The notes beneath the pieces were generated by a model, which saw only the letters and a program-made list of their open reading frames with translations, had not been told where the DNA came from and did not search any database. A DNA stretch of 64,000 nt from Cristatella mucedo (lineage: Eukaryota; Bryozoa; Phylactolaemata; Cristatellidae), in NCBI GenBank assembly GCA_009760855.2, contig WPIO01000015.1:3395001-3459000 (forward strand), given 5' to 3'. Shown one piece after another: positions 17,216 to 33,794 of this stretch. A program made the position numbers and the translations under genes. Position 1 is the stretch's first letter, and every line of letters begins with the position of its first letter.

Positions 17216-18689
17216 CAGCCTTCCTAACGGTCCTAATGGTCCTTGGCGATGAGTGTAAAATACCGCTAAAGCGGCTGCCTCGCAGCACGGCTAATGCGTC
17301 GTAGGCGCACGGACAGACGTACATTTCCGGCGATGATAGCAGAGCCGGTCAGCAATCATGATTCGGGTCAGCAATCATGATTCGGGAATCGCTAATAGGA
17401 GCTAGTACAATCAGGCATATATTGCATTCTAAGGTTTCACCGCCGCGCTTCTCCGTTCTGAAATTCGTCATCACGATCAATAATAATACATAACAAGTCT
17501 TTTGTACGGCGCCGCGAGAGAACTTAATTGCCATGCAGGCGCTTCAAAACTTTCTGAAAGAGAGGCAAGATCTAATAGCCAATGACAAGCAAGGTACATG
17601 CTTGGAAACCCGTGCAAAAGCACACAATGAGACACACTAGCGCCACTGTTTACCGGAACTCGTATCAGTAATCATTATCTTTTTATTAATGCTCTTAAGC
17701 AAGCACTCAATGCCAACAAAAAAGAATGGCTTACTGGGAGCCTGTACAAAATCGTGTAGCCCTTTTTCGTAGCGCACAAGTAAAGTATTAGGTTTAGGTT
17801 TAACAGCGCTATACGCCTCGTGCATTTCGACAGAGCTCACGCGAAGCCCTCGTGAGAGCGACGATGCGAACGTCTCTCGCCTTCGAATGACCCTCTGCCG
17901 CTCACCCACCCCACCCCCAACACCGCGACGGCCCCTCACGATTAGCAAAAAATCAATTAACTGGCGCCTCAGCCTTCGCATACCGCATCACTCATAGACG
18001 AACGGTGGAGAGCCGCTCCAACATCATGACCCCAAAACTACATACCTCCCCTCCACAATTGATTTCCAAATCAATCATCCAGCCACAAAGCGGCCCAGTC
18101 TTCATCCGCTAAGCCACTCATGGGCCTCATCAGTCAGCTTAATTTGCCACAATAGCGGTCAAGCAACACAACCAGCCCCGTGAAAGATAATTAATGCACC
18201 TGCTACGGAACGCCCGAGTCGCTCACCTCGACGAAGCTCGAAATCGGCGAACCGAACCCATTGCTGCGCCGTCCACCTAAATAGGACGAGAACAATCAGG
18301 CTGGTCCACCTCTTCGGCTTGTCTTGACTCGGCAGCTTCGCGTACAGTCGTCCCTCGCTACTAGCGCGCTTCGACTTTCACGGCTTCACTCTATTGCGGT
18401 TTTTTAAATACGCGTATATTCATTACAAAGTTGATCGAAATAGTGAAAATGATACAGCGCGAGCTCGTTTGTCTGAGTCAATTATACACCCCTGTATTAC
18501 AATTAAAATTAAAAATACTGTACGTATGGAATGCGGAAGAAGACAACGACGAACTTGTTGAAGATACTGCACCACCTGACGACTCTCCTACTGAAGTCGG
18601 GCCTTCAGACGAGCAGTAACCTTGCTCTTCTTTGCTGTGCTGTACATCTCTTCATCTCAATCACTTCATTATCAAGCGCACTATTTTCA
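17216..18689. other. Unassigned DNA with small repeat remnants
   Basis: A 19-bp direct duplication (GTCAGCAATCATGATTCGG) lies at 17349-17387. A worn LINE A/SINE1-type hairpin tail lies near 17470-17550. No gene was recognised in 17640-18680. Confidence 0.4.
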
Positions 18690-19650
18690 TAATAATAATA
18701 ATAATAATGCACTTGATAAAGCGCCCTCAGAGAACGATCCAGGCTTTGGGAGCATACGAACTAAATGCACGGTCTCCAAAGGATTTAATGTTTGTACGAG
18801 GTATTTGTAGACTGTTGGATTCCGAAAAGCGGGTGGTGATGATTGGTCGATGCTTGGCCTGATGGGGTAGTGTATCTGAGAGATAGGCTGGAGCCATAGA
18901 ATGAAGGGACCTAAAAGTGAGCGACAAAACCTTGAAGTTAATCCGTTGCTTGACTGGTAGCCAGTGCAGGTCGGCGAGAAGTGGAGTAATGTAGCAACTT
19001 CGACGCTCACGACAGACAAGCCTAGCTGCAAAGTTTTGCACCAGCTGCAATCGCCTGATCACACATGCCGGTAGGCCAGCGAGCAGTGAGTTACAGAAGT
19101 CAAGACGGGATGTCACAAATGCGTTGACCAACTTAGAAGTCGTATCCTTATCTAAACAAGCCCGAATTTTAGCAATGTTATGAAGCTGAAAATAGGCAGA
19201 TTTGACTGTGGAGCTGATATGGTCGTCTAACGAGAGGTCGCTTTGGAATATGACACCTAGATTTCGACCTGATTCAACTGGAGATATGCTGGCAGAGCCA
19301 GTTTTGAGCTTCAGCCTTTCCAATTTGTGAATCACACTGGGTTTGCCCATAACTAGTAAGTTAGTTTTATCATCGTTTAGTTTTAGAAAATTTGCTGCCA
19401 TCCATGTGCGGATGTCATCAATACATGCAGCAAATGAGTTGAGAGAGTTTGAGGTGCTCGAGGGCTGGAAGGGATCAAAGCAAAGATACAACTGAGTGTC
19501 ATCCGCATAGAAGTGAAAGCCTAGATTGTGCTTGGCAATCACATCAGCAAGAGGGAGAGTATAAACCGTGAAAAGAACAGGACCTAGCACCGAGCCCTGA
19601 GGTACTCCATATTTCCGAGGTACTTCAGATGATCTTCATAGATCTTCATA
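18690..19650 (-). mobile_element. LINE A with intact YADD box, internally deleted 3' UTR
   Basis: The - strand frame 19590-18727 encodes [18 protein letters not shown]-like text upstream, [16 protein letters not shown] (the RT catalytic Asp-Asp box), [18 protein letters not shown], and the usual C-terminal block. The 3' UTR is missing: the hairpin at about 18715-18735 joins directly to the end of the coding region near AGAACGATCCAGGC. This is the most complete RT core of LINE A here, but the 5' part is absent. Confidence 0.9.
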
Positions 19651-21929
<2,279 letters not shown>

Positions 21930-23854
21930 ACCTGGCTGCAAACGGCTCTTTATTTTTCTAGGCAAAGATTTAAAATCTCGGTCTAACAGCAGCCAACCTT
22001 CACTGCGTTGCTCCGCTAAGGGTCACGGAAGGGCACTTAGCTCAGAATGCCGGTTGACGCTTTAGCAGACTGCTGGTCGCACTATCTGTGTTTGGACGCG
22101 CGTAAAGTTGAGCAGCGCAGTTCTGGTGACCGACCTTAGCAAGCTTAATAGTTGCAGCGTGGCACCGGCTCGCAATTACTCGCCGGTGCACGCGCATTCA
22201 GGCAGTGCAGCCAGCGCCCCCATCCCCCCGTGTTCGGCTCGTGCTAGTTTAAAGCCAAAGTCGTTGAGTCCTTCGTGATGGCGGCAATGCGGCTGTCTCG
22301 TTAGCTCAATTGGTCAAGTGCGGAAAATCAGAGTTCGTTGAATCGTGCTCTGCGTTAGAAAAATGTGTTTCTTGCTCTTACCACCAGGACAGGCGGCCTT
22401 TCAACGTCAGTTTCACGCCCGTACAGATGCCCTTCGGCGGTTCTATAGTTTCAAATTAGCGATGAGAGCAACTGAAACCAACGAGTTGCGACGAAATATG
22501 GTTTCGAGTGAATCACTAGGACGACGGAGAGCGACGGAGGCGCGGTAAGAGTGCGGCAATGCAGCAGAAAGTCCACAGCTTAGATTTGGCTCGGCAGCTC
22601 CTTCCCGGCTGGCGGTTTCTCCGCAGCCGAAGTACGGCCCTTTAGGTGCTACACTGAAGTCGGCGGTCTCATTAAATCGACTATTAAATACTTTTCCGTC
22701 GGTTTCCCACTTACGCCCACGCGTTTGCGATCGAATATGTCCCCAGAAAACACGTGCAGCGCTGGTGCGCACGTACGCACGCGAGCGTTAGAACACACAC
22801 GCGTGCATGATTTAATTTTCCTGGCCTCAAGCCCAGCACGAACGCTCGAATGTTTTGTAAAGCAATGCTGAGCAAGCAGCATCATTTAGCTGCGTCCGTC
22901 TGTATGTCAATGATTACGGTATCTGTGCATAATACATTCCTTGTTTGTAGCCTGCCAAGCGGATCATTTTCCAGCTTTTGGTCCTTCCGTCAGGCATTTG
23001 GGTTCTTGTATAAAGTGTAGAGAGGTTCGCACTACCAATCCCTTTATGAAGCTATTTTAGTCAGTTAGTTAACGGGGAATGTCAAGAAAATACTTATACA
23101 ATTTGTTCGACCAGCGAATATTGCTTTAGGGTACCTTTCGAAAGACAGCTACGTTAGAACTGGGATCGGAAGTGCTGACGACTTCCGCATGAAAGAAAAA
23201 AATGGTTACGTAAACCACGTCTAACCCGGATGTAAACCGGAAGCAACAAATCTACAAATAAAAAATTAAACAATCTTTGCAACTTGCATCCTACCTTGTC
23301 GAACCTTGAAATTTGAAATGCTAGTTTAGCTCTGATTTTTCAACTGGGGCAAGAATAATTTCTGGTTTCGGCTGGATATACTTAGTTGTATACGTCATCA
23401 ATTGTTCTGGAGCTTTATTGCTCGTAATCGTAGACATATATATGTAAAATGTATCCAGCCCAACCAGAAATTTTGTCCCAGCAAGAGAATGGTAGGACCT
23501 AAAGGTGAAAGTGACAGACTGTTTATTGGGCGGACGTTACTCAAGTTCTCGTAGCCCAGTACACTCGGTTGGGTAAACTCTTTGCAGACCATGGCAAGAA
23601 TCATATTTCACACTGCATGAATGCTTGAATATTTCGAGGCCTCAATTTTGACGAGATCGAATGGTAACAGGCAAAAGAGCCACAAGACTAGAAAAAAACT
23701 TCAATGTTCTAAAAACCACCAAAACCCTTTATAATTTGAAACAGGTAGACTACCTGCCAATTTCGTGCCGTCCTTTTTTCCGTCGTCTCAGCGTCACCAC
23801 TCATAGCCGCATCTGCCGCCGCAGCAGCGGCACTGTTCTAATACACCATTCGTT
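21930..23854. other. Unassigned DNA with a tRNA-like fragment and a foldback
   Basis: 22293-22350 carries TCTCGTTAGCTCAATTGGTC and a worn B-box-like GTTCGTTGAATC, related to the - strand sequence at 11217-11300. An imperfect inverted repeat lies at 23343-23480. A scrap of LINE A text is near 23485-23525. No gene seen. Confidence 0.4.
23343..23480. repeat. Imperfect inverted repeat, about 36 bp per arm
   Basis: The left arm (23343-23380) contains ATTTCTGG and GGCTGGATA. The right arm (23447-23480), read in reverse complement, gives the same words in the same order with a few mismatches. The loop is about 65 bases. It could be a worn foldback element. Confidence 0.6.
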
Positions 23855-23975
23855 AATAATAATAATAATAATAATAATACACTTGATAAAGCGCGCTCAA
23901 AGAACTCAATCTCTTTCTAGGCGCTTTACATTTGCTGCTAAGGGAAATGCAATTGAATGGCGAGTAATACCATGC
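23855..23975 (-). mobile_element. Tail-only LINE A insertion
   Basis: (AAT)n, CACTTGATAAAGCGC, the hairpin, then TTGCTGCTAAGGGAAATGC of the 3' UTR. About 120 bases without coding sequence. Confidence 0.85.
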
Positions 23976-24389
23976 TTGATTCGTTGCTAAGCTCGTATGT
24001 CTTCGCGGAGCCCACTGATTCTTTTGAACAAACCAAGTATTAATTTACGATCTACTCACCGCCCAAGCAGCCACAGTTACAATGCACCGAGGTCATACTA
24101 GGAGGCACTCAGGCTGGGCTGTTGCTTGAATTCCCTGCGTTCGCATGCTAGGCGTCTTTCAAATCTATACACTATAGCTTATATACTTTCGCAATTTACT
24201 GATGTAAAAGAAATCAATAAACATTAAGTGGCAATGCTGAGGTTTTCTAATATTTTTAATACAAATTAGGTATTTTATATCGCTCTAAGAGAAATAAATC
24301 TTTTGCCGGCACTTAGCATGGTCTGGAAAGGAAACCTACAAGTTGATTAGTCTTAACGTGCCACTGTGGCCCGCCGACACAAACTAAGA

Positions 24390-25310
24390 AGCATCGGCAG
24401 CTTTTGATACTATCAATCACCAAGTTCTTCTAGAGCGCCTCTCATCTCACCTGGGCATCACTGGCACTGGCGACCTCTCGTTAGACGACCACATCAGCTC
24501 CACAGTCAAGTCTGCCTACTTTCAGCTACATAATATTACTACAATTCGGGCTCGTTTAGAAAAGGATACGACGTCTAAGTTGGTCCGTGCATTTGTGACA
24601 TCCCATCTTGACTTCTGTAACTCACTGCTTGCTGGCCTACCGGCATGTGCAATCAGGCAATTACAGCTGGTGCAAAACTCCGCAGCTAGGCTTGTCTGTC
24701 GTGAGCTTCGCCGTTGCCACATCACACCACTTCTCGCCGACCTACACCGGCTAACAGTCAAGCAACGGATCGACTTCAAGGTTTTGTCGCTCACTTTTAG
24801 GTCACTTCATTCTTTGGCTCCAGCCAATCTCTCATATCTACTCCGCCACCTGGCCAAGCATCGTACCACCCGCTATTCGGAGTCCAACAGTATACCAATA
24901 CCTCGTACAAACCTCAAATCCTTTGGAGACCGTGCATTTAGTTCGTATGCTCCTAAAGCCTGGAACTCCCTCCCAACTTGCGTCAGAACATCCCCTGACT
25001 AGTCCACATTTAAAAAGAACTTAAAAAACACCTATTTAGGAGAGCATTTAGTGGGTCCCTGGGATTTGTCCTTGTTGTGCTTATGCGTGTTGACACTGTG
25101 CATGCTGCCACTAACCACACTTGCATGGTGACCCTGTGCATGTCACCCCTAACCATGTTATTCATGTTGTTTGTTTATCAAGCATGATATTACTCACCGT
25201 TCAATTGCATTTCCCTTAGCAGCAAATTTAAAGCGCCTAGAAAGAGATTGAGTTGTCTGAGGGCGCCTGATCAAGTGCATTATTATTGTTATTATTATCA
25301 TCCTTATTAA
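24390..25310 (+). mobile_element. LINE A with internal deletion
   Basis: Begins with RT text (AAFDTI-like, HQVLLERLSSHLGITGTG) and jumps near 24470 to DLSLDDHISSTVKSAYFQL, so the YADD region is deleted. The C-terminal frame runs from 24580 to 25002 (FVTSHLDFCNSLLAGLPA, SLPTCVRTSPD, then stop). The 3' UTR, hairpin (about 25230-25268) and ATT tail follow. Confidence 0.9.
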
Positions 25311-28104
<2,794 letters not shown>

Positions 28105-28205
28105 CTCCCAAGTTAATAACAATAATAATAATAATAATACATTTATTATAGCGCCCTGAGAGAAGTTAATATCTTTCTAGGCACTTTGCATTCGACAGCT
28201 AGGCT
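28105..28205 (-). mobile_element. Tail-only LINE A-like insertion
   Basis: (AAT)n, then TTATTATAGCGCCCTGAGAG, the matching arm TTTCTAGGCAC, and a break. Directly followed by SINE1. Confidence 0.7.
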
Positions 28206-28221
28206 AATAAAATAAAAAATA

Positions 28222-28390
28222 AATATTCATTTGTACATAAAATAACCTTCCCTAAGAGAACTTAATCTGTAATTAGGTGCTTCAAATACACCACGAGGCT
28301 CGAGCCCACAACCTCGCTAATCAAGAAATACATTCACCTTGACCTCGATCGGAGCGAGCACCTTAAACACTGGGCCAAACCAGGGCGGCA
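28222..28390 (-). mobile_element. SINE1 copy
   Basis: The - strand shows GTTTGGCCCAGTGTTTAAGG (tRNA-like A box region), GAGCCTCGTGG after the B-box-like GGGCTCGAGCC, and the tail hairpin in diverged form (CACCTAATTACAGATTAAG). It contains a small internal insertion relative to the 15663 copy. Confidence 0.75.
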
Positions 28391-29850
28391 GCAAGCCCGA
28401 GATAGTTGAAGTTCAGGGAAGATAATATTCCTGAGCTCAGATCGCCGTAGCACCAAGACTAGTCTCGAGAGGCCTAGAAGCAGCGATTGAACCCAATGGC
28501 CGATTGCCTATGCCCATCCTGCTCCTAACGTTTCGAGTTGCATTGACCTTGTTGGGGTTCTCGACGAGGATTCAGCAGCAGGGTTGCACGGATAACTTAT
28601 GCTCCCACTTCAGGCGTTACGGCGGTCAAAATGGCAAAGTTTGTGGAAACTTTCCTTGCTGATAAAAGACAAACAAGTTGCAGATGCAATCCCAAGTTTT
28701 GGCAATTGACAGGTGACCGGAGCATGGTAAATAAAATTATTTTGCACGATACGTTATTACCAGAAGTAATATATAGTGATCAATAATGAGTTTGTGTCAC
28801 TATGACAGCCACTAAGTAGTGTTATTTCGCAGAATTTTGTGAATATGAGCTCCTCAGCCCTAAACAGGCGGACGCAAGACCGTCACTTGAAACTATGTAA
28901 CAAACGCATGTGAAGCGGCCCAGATGGCGGAATCGAGTTCAGCAAGCGTCTCGTCAACCACTAGGCGTTTGTCCGGCTCTTAGTGCACAATAGGTAGGTA
29001 TAGTAGTAGGCACGTGTAGGAAAGTCTTACGAGTAGTACGGAAGTACTGCGAGTCTTCACTTTGAGAGCGGTGAAGAGACGAACCGCTTCGTAGGGGCAC
29101 AGCAGAAACACGCCAGCAGATACGCGCACGCGCGCACGAGCACGCACGCACACGCGAGGGGTGCGCGCGAGCACGCTCGAGCGCATGCCTGCATACACGC
29201 ACTGCGCACTTACTCGGCAACTCTTCGCTTCGTTAACACGTCCACGACGCCGTCAGGCATGCAGTGGTATCACCGCTGTTCTTGCGTGAGCTTTAGCGTG
29301 AGCTTCTCGCGCTGTGCCTGTGCCTTTTATTTGTGGAATTTTTATTTTGAAGAATGTATTTATTTATTTTTATTTTGTCTTTATTTATTGGCTGCGTTTT
29401 TTGTCTTTCAGATGCACTGGTATAGAGGTACACCGGGAAGACGATTCACATGACCTCGGTCGATAGCGCGAGCTGATCTCGAAGTTTGTTTTCGCGGGTG
29501 ACGGGATACAAGGGATGAGATCTAGTCGCTTCCTACATTTTTTGAGGATTTTTTCAACCTTTCCAAGACCAACGGGTCACCTTGACAACTATTGTGGGGG
29601 CAGGAAACTTTGGATCTCGTGAGGCAGGAAACCAGGACCCTTAGTCTGTCCTAGTCCAAGAATAGAGCCTCACCTCAATTACATCCACTCGGATGCCAGC
29701 GCACGCACCCGTTGCATCTAGGTGTGGAACCCCTTGCAAGAATGATATAGCGATGGGTCTTTGAACCTTCCCCCTCACGATAGCATCACGCGGTCGCTTT
29801 CAAATAAGACAGAGAGCACTAGATTGAATCAAGGAGACCGAGCGAATGAT
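28391..29850. other. Unassigned DNA
   Basis: No gene recognised. 29340-29400 is T-rich and 29100-29170 is rich in CGCACG words. Open frames are short and unspecific. Confidence 0.35.
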
Positions 29851-29859
29851 TGAGAGAGT

Positions 29860-29944
29860 GAATGTGTGAGTGTGTGCCTGCGTGCGTGCGTGTGTGTGTC
29901 TCTGTGTGTGTGTGTGTATGTGCGTGCGTGCGTGCGTGCGTGTT

Positions 29945-29987
<43 letters not shown>

Positions 29988-29990
29988 ATA
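29860..29990 (+). repeat. Compound GT/GC and (AG)n microsatellite
   Basis: GTGT/GCGT words from about 29860 lead into AG repeats at 29948-29982 and then a G run. This is the only long purine dinucleotide run on the + strand in the window. It lies about 300 bases upstream of the cyclophilin start. Confidence 0.9.
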
Positions 29991-30029
29991 GAGGGAGAGA
30001 GACTTGAGTTATGAACCCCCCCCCCCCCC

Positions 30030-30281
30030 TAATTGTTGTACGCCCAAATAAATCGTACGCCCGCCGCAAGCTCAGTTCCGCCACTTTTTTGGTCACACGG
30101 CGAACGCAGACCACTCTTCACGAGTCGCTCACTCCTCACTTTCTCCGACCGACGGCGGCCGAGGCGGCATGAGTAAGGGCGCCCGCACGGTTCGGGGCGG
30201 AAACGGGCCTGCAGGCGGAACCGGATGAAGCTCGAAGGGAGCCAATAGCGATTGACCACGAAGCTGGGCGTCCGGCGGTCT
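30030..30281 (+). promoter_or_regulatory. Probable cyclophilin promoter/5' UTR with an upstream ORF
   Basis: CpG-rich sequence directly upstream of the first cyclophilin exon, with a CCAAT word at 30242-30246. An upstream ATG at 30169 opens a 19-codon frame that closes with TGA at 30226-30228, before the main start. The transcription start is unknown, so whether this uORF is in the mRNA is not shown. Confidence 0.4.
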
Positions 30282-31188
30282 ATGCTAAATCGCGGCACTT
30301 GCATTGCCGCAGCCATGGTGTCGACGTTGGCTCTCGCCGCTTGCGTTTTTCTGCTCAACAGCGCGAACCCTTCGGATGCCAAGGCTGAGGTCAAGGGCCC
30401 CAAAGTCACTGATCAGGTATTTGTCGCTCGACACGCTGGCTTCATCTTATGAAATTTGTACCCAACGGCTAAGCGACCTCGATCGTTCCCCGCCGCTTCT
30501 CTGCTTCGGCCTGCCCGACTTCATGCTGCGCTGGTCTCTGTGGATTCAATCGAGCTCCACGCCATAGCGATGCTCCTACCAACTTCTCGCTTCTTGCACA
30601 CCCACCCATCGCCCACGCAGCACCTGACAGGGCTAGATTACTTGACAGTTTTGCTATGAGTGACAAATTTGCTCTCGCGTTTTATGACAGGTATACTTTG
30701 ACATCTCCATCGGCGGGGAGAGTGCAGGGCGTATAACCATTGGACTTTTCGGCAAGACGGTGCCGAAGACGGTGAAGAACTTCGTCGGCTTGTGCACTCA
30801 CGAGAAGGTCTGCGTGCTGCTGCACTGTGTTCAAGCCAATAGACATTCGTTGCGCTTATCCTGCTTGTTCTGCCACTCGCACCTCTGAAATGCTGTAGGG
30901 TGAGAACTTCGGCTACAAGGGCAGCAAATTCCATCGCGTCATCAAGAATTTCATGATTCAAGGCGGTGACTTCACGCGTGGCGATGGAACAGGAGGTAAG
31001 CCTTCGTTCAATTCGTCTGAATCCACAGTCCTAAGCCGCCGCTCTGATTTTACCCTTCAGATCTGCCTTGTTTAGCTCCTATCGTGCGGACAAGCGAGAG
31101 CACGTCGAACCTTTCAACTGACTGTTCTACTCACTGCTTAGATCAGGTTGATTCACTGCCGGCTAGCAGCCAGCTATGTTACTACAGC

Positions 31189-31222
<34 letters not shown>

Positions 31223-33324
31223 CACTTGATAAAGTGCCCTCAGAGAACTTAATCTCTTTCTAGGCGCTTTACATTTGCTGCAAAGCGGTCATACTAAGCC
31301 ATAAATACTGTCTGTCTATGGAGCTGTCTCGTGCTTCGCAGGTTTAGCCAGTAGGAGGTAGTCTAAAGCGAGGCAGTGGGCGTTCTTAAACGTGGCCCCT
31401 GGTGGGAGCAGCCTGCCCGTGTTGTAACGTGACATCTGAGCTTGTAGCACGAGCTTTTAGGGTCTTTGCTCTTTATAATAATTATAATGCACTTGATAAA
31501 GCACCCTCAGAGAACTCAATCTCTTTCTAGGCGCTTTACATTTGCTCTTTAGCTGTTGAGACTTGTGTACATGTTGGGTGAGCTCCACATTCGATGGGCA
31601 TGGGTGCGAGCAGGCATCTGTCACTGCACCTTCCCCAGCACGGATGCGTCATTGTTCAGAGCTAGCAGATATTTGGCAGTTTGTGACACTACAGCACTGT
31701 CTATCACGGCGGTTGCCGTCGGGGATGGTAATGCCCGAGTGGTGAGATTGCCATGGTGCTATGCATGATTAGCATAGGAAATATATTCTTGGCTTCAGGT
31801 TTTGTCCTTGCATGCTTCAGAAAGGCTTATGTTAGGCCACTCATTAAGAAGACAACTAGACGAGGAGAACTGAAGTATGGGTTACCTCAGTGATCTGTGC
31901 TTGATCTACTATCTCTACTTGTTTTCACATATTGTGCTCTCCCTATTGGCGAGATAATTACCGAGCACTGCATGGGATGTCACTTGTATGCCGATGACAC
32001 ACGATGGCACGTGCTCGTACTTCGATCCCTCGCTGCCTTCCAGCACGTGGCTCTTTCTTAACTCCCTTTCAGCAGCATGTATCGCTGACATTCGCACTTT
32101 GATGGAGCTAGCTTTCTCGAATGCCCGTTTTTTCTGGGAAACCCTAGCACGACTCTCACATTGGAAACCTGAGCCTCAAAATAGACTGGGCTCACCCCAT
32201 TCTCCCGACTCAATCGGTTGGCTGTGCCTCTAACCAAACTATGAGGTCCTTTGAAGACCGTGCCTTCAGTTTGTATGCTCAAAAAGAGGCTGTAATATAT
32301 GGCCTGCTGACCTAAAAAAAAAATCATCCTGTGACTCGGTAGCATTTGAAAAGAAGCTAAAACTGCACCTGCTCCTCGGAGCATGTGCCCGATCCCTATG
32401 AATTGTCCATGCATGCTGGCACTGCATGTTATGACTAACCGTATTGACTCATGCTTCCTTTTCAGCACATGTAAAGTGCTCTTAGGCTGCTGGGTAAATA
32501 AATATCTTATAAATGTATAGATTTATATATTGGATAGCATATTCCTGCTTAGTAACGGAAGTATATTCCTTGCTGCTCTGAGAGGCAAATCCGTAGCTCG
32601 GATGCTGGAGGCTCGAGAGTCCGATGCGCAGTAGCCCCTCCCCCTCCCTTTCCCCCACCACGTGGTACGTGGTCCCCGGTTACGACCGCAGAGCAGGACT
32701 CGTGAGTGCACTTGAAATTCCACTGTAGGCCTGTGTTCCATGTATTTGTCTCTGTATCTATCGCCGGTAATTTGTGCGCGTGCGCATTTGTGTGCGCACG
32801 TGTGCCGTGGGCGCCTTGGACGTTCTCGGTACCAGCCGTGCACCGTTAGCATTCGTCGTGTTAACAGGCAAGAGTATCTATGGCGAAAAGTTTGCCGACG
32901 AGAACTTCAAGCTGAAGCACTACGGCGCTGGCTGGCTATCCATGGCTAACGCCGGCCCTGACACAAACGGCTCGCAGTTCTTCCTCACGACAGTCAAAAC
33001 TCAGTGGCTCGACGGCAAGCACGTGGTATTCGGTAAAGTGCTCAGCGGCATGGTACGTGCGCACGCGAGCGACGGACGCAGGCGCGTGAGCGGCCGCGCG
33101 ACTCTTCGGCTCACTTAGCTGACAGCGATGCGTGCGTCCGTGGCGTCTGCTTCGCCTCGGCTCCTCACGCTGCGGCCATTGGATTGTAGAGTGTGGTGCG
33201 AAAGGTCGAAGGCACCAGCACGGACTCGAGGGACAAGCCTGCCAAGGATGTGGTTATTTCTGACTGCGGCGTCATTGCTGTGGAAGAACCTTTCGAGGTT
33301 GCCAAAGAAGATGCAACGGATTGA
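30282..33324 (+). CDS. Peptidyl-prolyl cis-trans isomerase, cyclophilin B type (ER), five exons
   Basis: Catalyses cis-trans isomerisation of peptidyl-proline bonds in the secretory pathway. Exons 30282-30416, 30691-30807, 30899-30995, 32868-33052 and 33190-33324 join in phase to 222 residues, near the usual 210-220. Residues 1 to about 33 form a signal peptide ([15 protein letters not shown]). The cyclophilin fold follows: [23 protein letters not shown], the active-site stretch [20 protein letters not shown] (catalytic Arg, Phe, Gln), [14 protein letters not shown], and [14 protein letters not shown] with the cyclosporin-contact Trp. The tail [20 protein letters not shown] is typical of the B type. 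A second in-frame ATG at 30315 has the stronger context (GCAGCCATGG) and also leaves a signal peptide. Intron 3 is about 1.9 kb and filled with LINE scraps. Confidence 0.96.
31187..31290 (-). mobile_element. Tail-only LINE A insertion in cyclophilin intron 3
   Basis: (AAT)n, GCACTTGATAAAGTGCC, the hairpin, and TTACATTTGCTGCAAAG. About 100 bases, antisense to the gene. Confidence 0.85.
31475..31553 (-). mobile_element. Second tail-only LINE A insertion in cyclophilin intron 3
   Basis: Same hairpin tail (GCACTTGATAAAGCACC through GCGCTTTACATTTGCTC), about 80 bases and less than 200 bases from the first. Confidence 0.85.
31800..32515 (+). mobile_element. Strongly degenerate LINE A-related copy in cyclophilin intron 3
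   Basis: RT landmarks survive in worn form: LKYGLPQ, then LYADDTRWH at about 31987 (the YADD box), and CAT-type 3' UTR words near 32410. It ends with TGTAAAGTGCTCTTAGGCTG and an ATAAATA-type tail. Many stops and indels make it much older than the other copies. Confidence 0.65.
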
Positions 33325-33794
33325 GGAACTTTTTTTTGTAAATTGAACACGTTTGTTTTAAAGTGTTGAAAGAAGCATTCTAGTATGCTCGCTTTATGCA
33401 TCGAGCCAGTTTGGTCGTCGGCTAGTGGCTAGCGGCTTGCCTTCGCTGACGAGTTTTGAGAGTTGAAGGCTGCTGTGAGTTCGGGCTGACATCGTTCGTG
33501 GTATATATTCATAGCCCGAGTGCCAACTATTTTAAGAACTGACAGCAGGGGCTGGCTGTTGGCTGGCTACCCCTGGAAATATATCGGTGCATTGCAGCAG
33601 CGATTGGTGCATTACAGCAGTGAGATGTCAGATTGAGAAAACAATGATTGCTGCAGACCTGTAGTCTTCCCAGTGGCTGCCCCGTGTTCCTTGCCTATCT
33701 ACCATGAGCCAAGTCCACTGAAACTTTATTGTCTTACGAAAACCTGAAGTCTGGTCGGCAGCTGGCTTAGTAGGATAGTGCATGCATTGTCTGG
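33325..33794. other. Cyclophilin 3' UTR region and flank
   Basis: The T-rich stretch just after the stop is followed by featureless sequence. I saw no canonical AATAAA in this interval, so the cleavage site is not assigned. Confidence 0.4.

Noticed and set aside
22293-22350. Possible tRNA gene from TCTCGTTAGCTCAATTGGTC
   Set aside because: The T-arm and acceptor complement are missing, and a related worn copy occurs at 11217-11300.
28105-28140. AAT/ATT runs considered as a CRISPR-like or satellite array (many sites)
   Set aside because: They are the 3' microsatellite ends of LINE A copies, each joined to the same hairpin.
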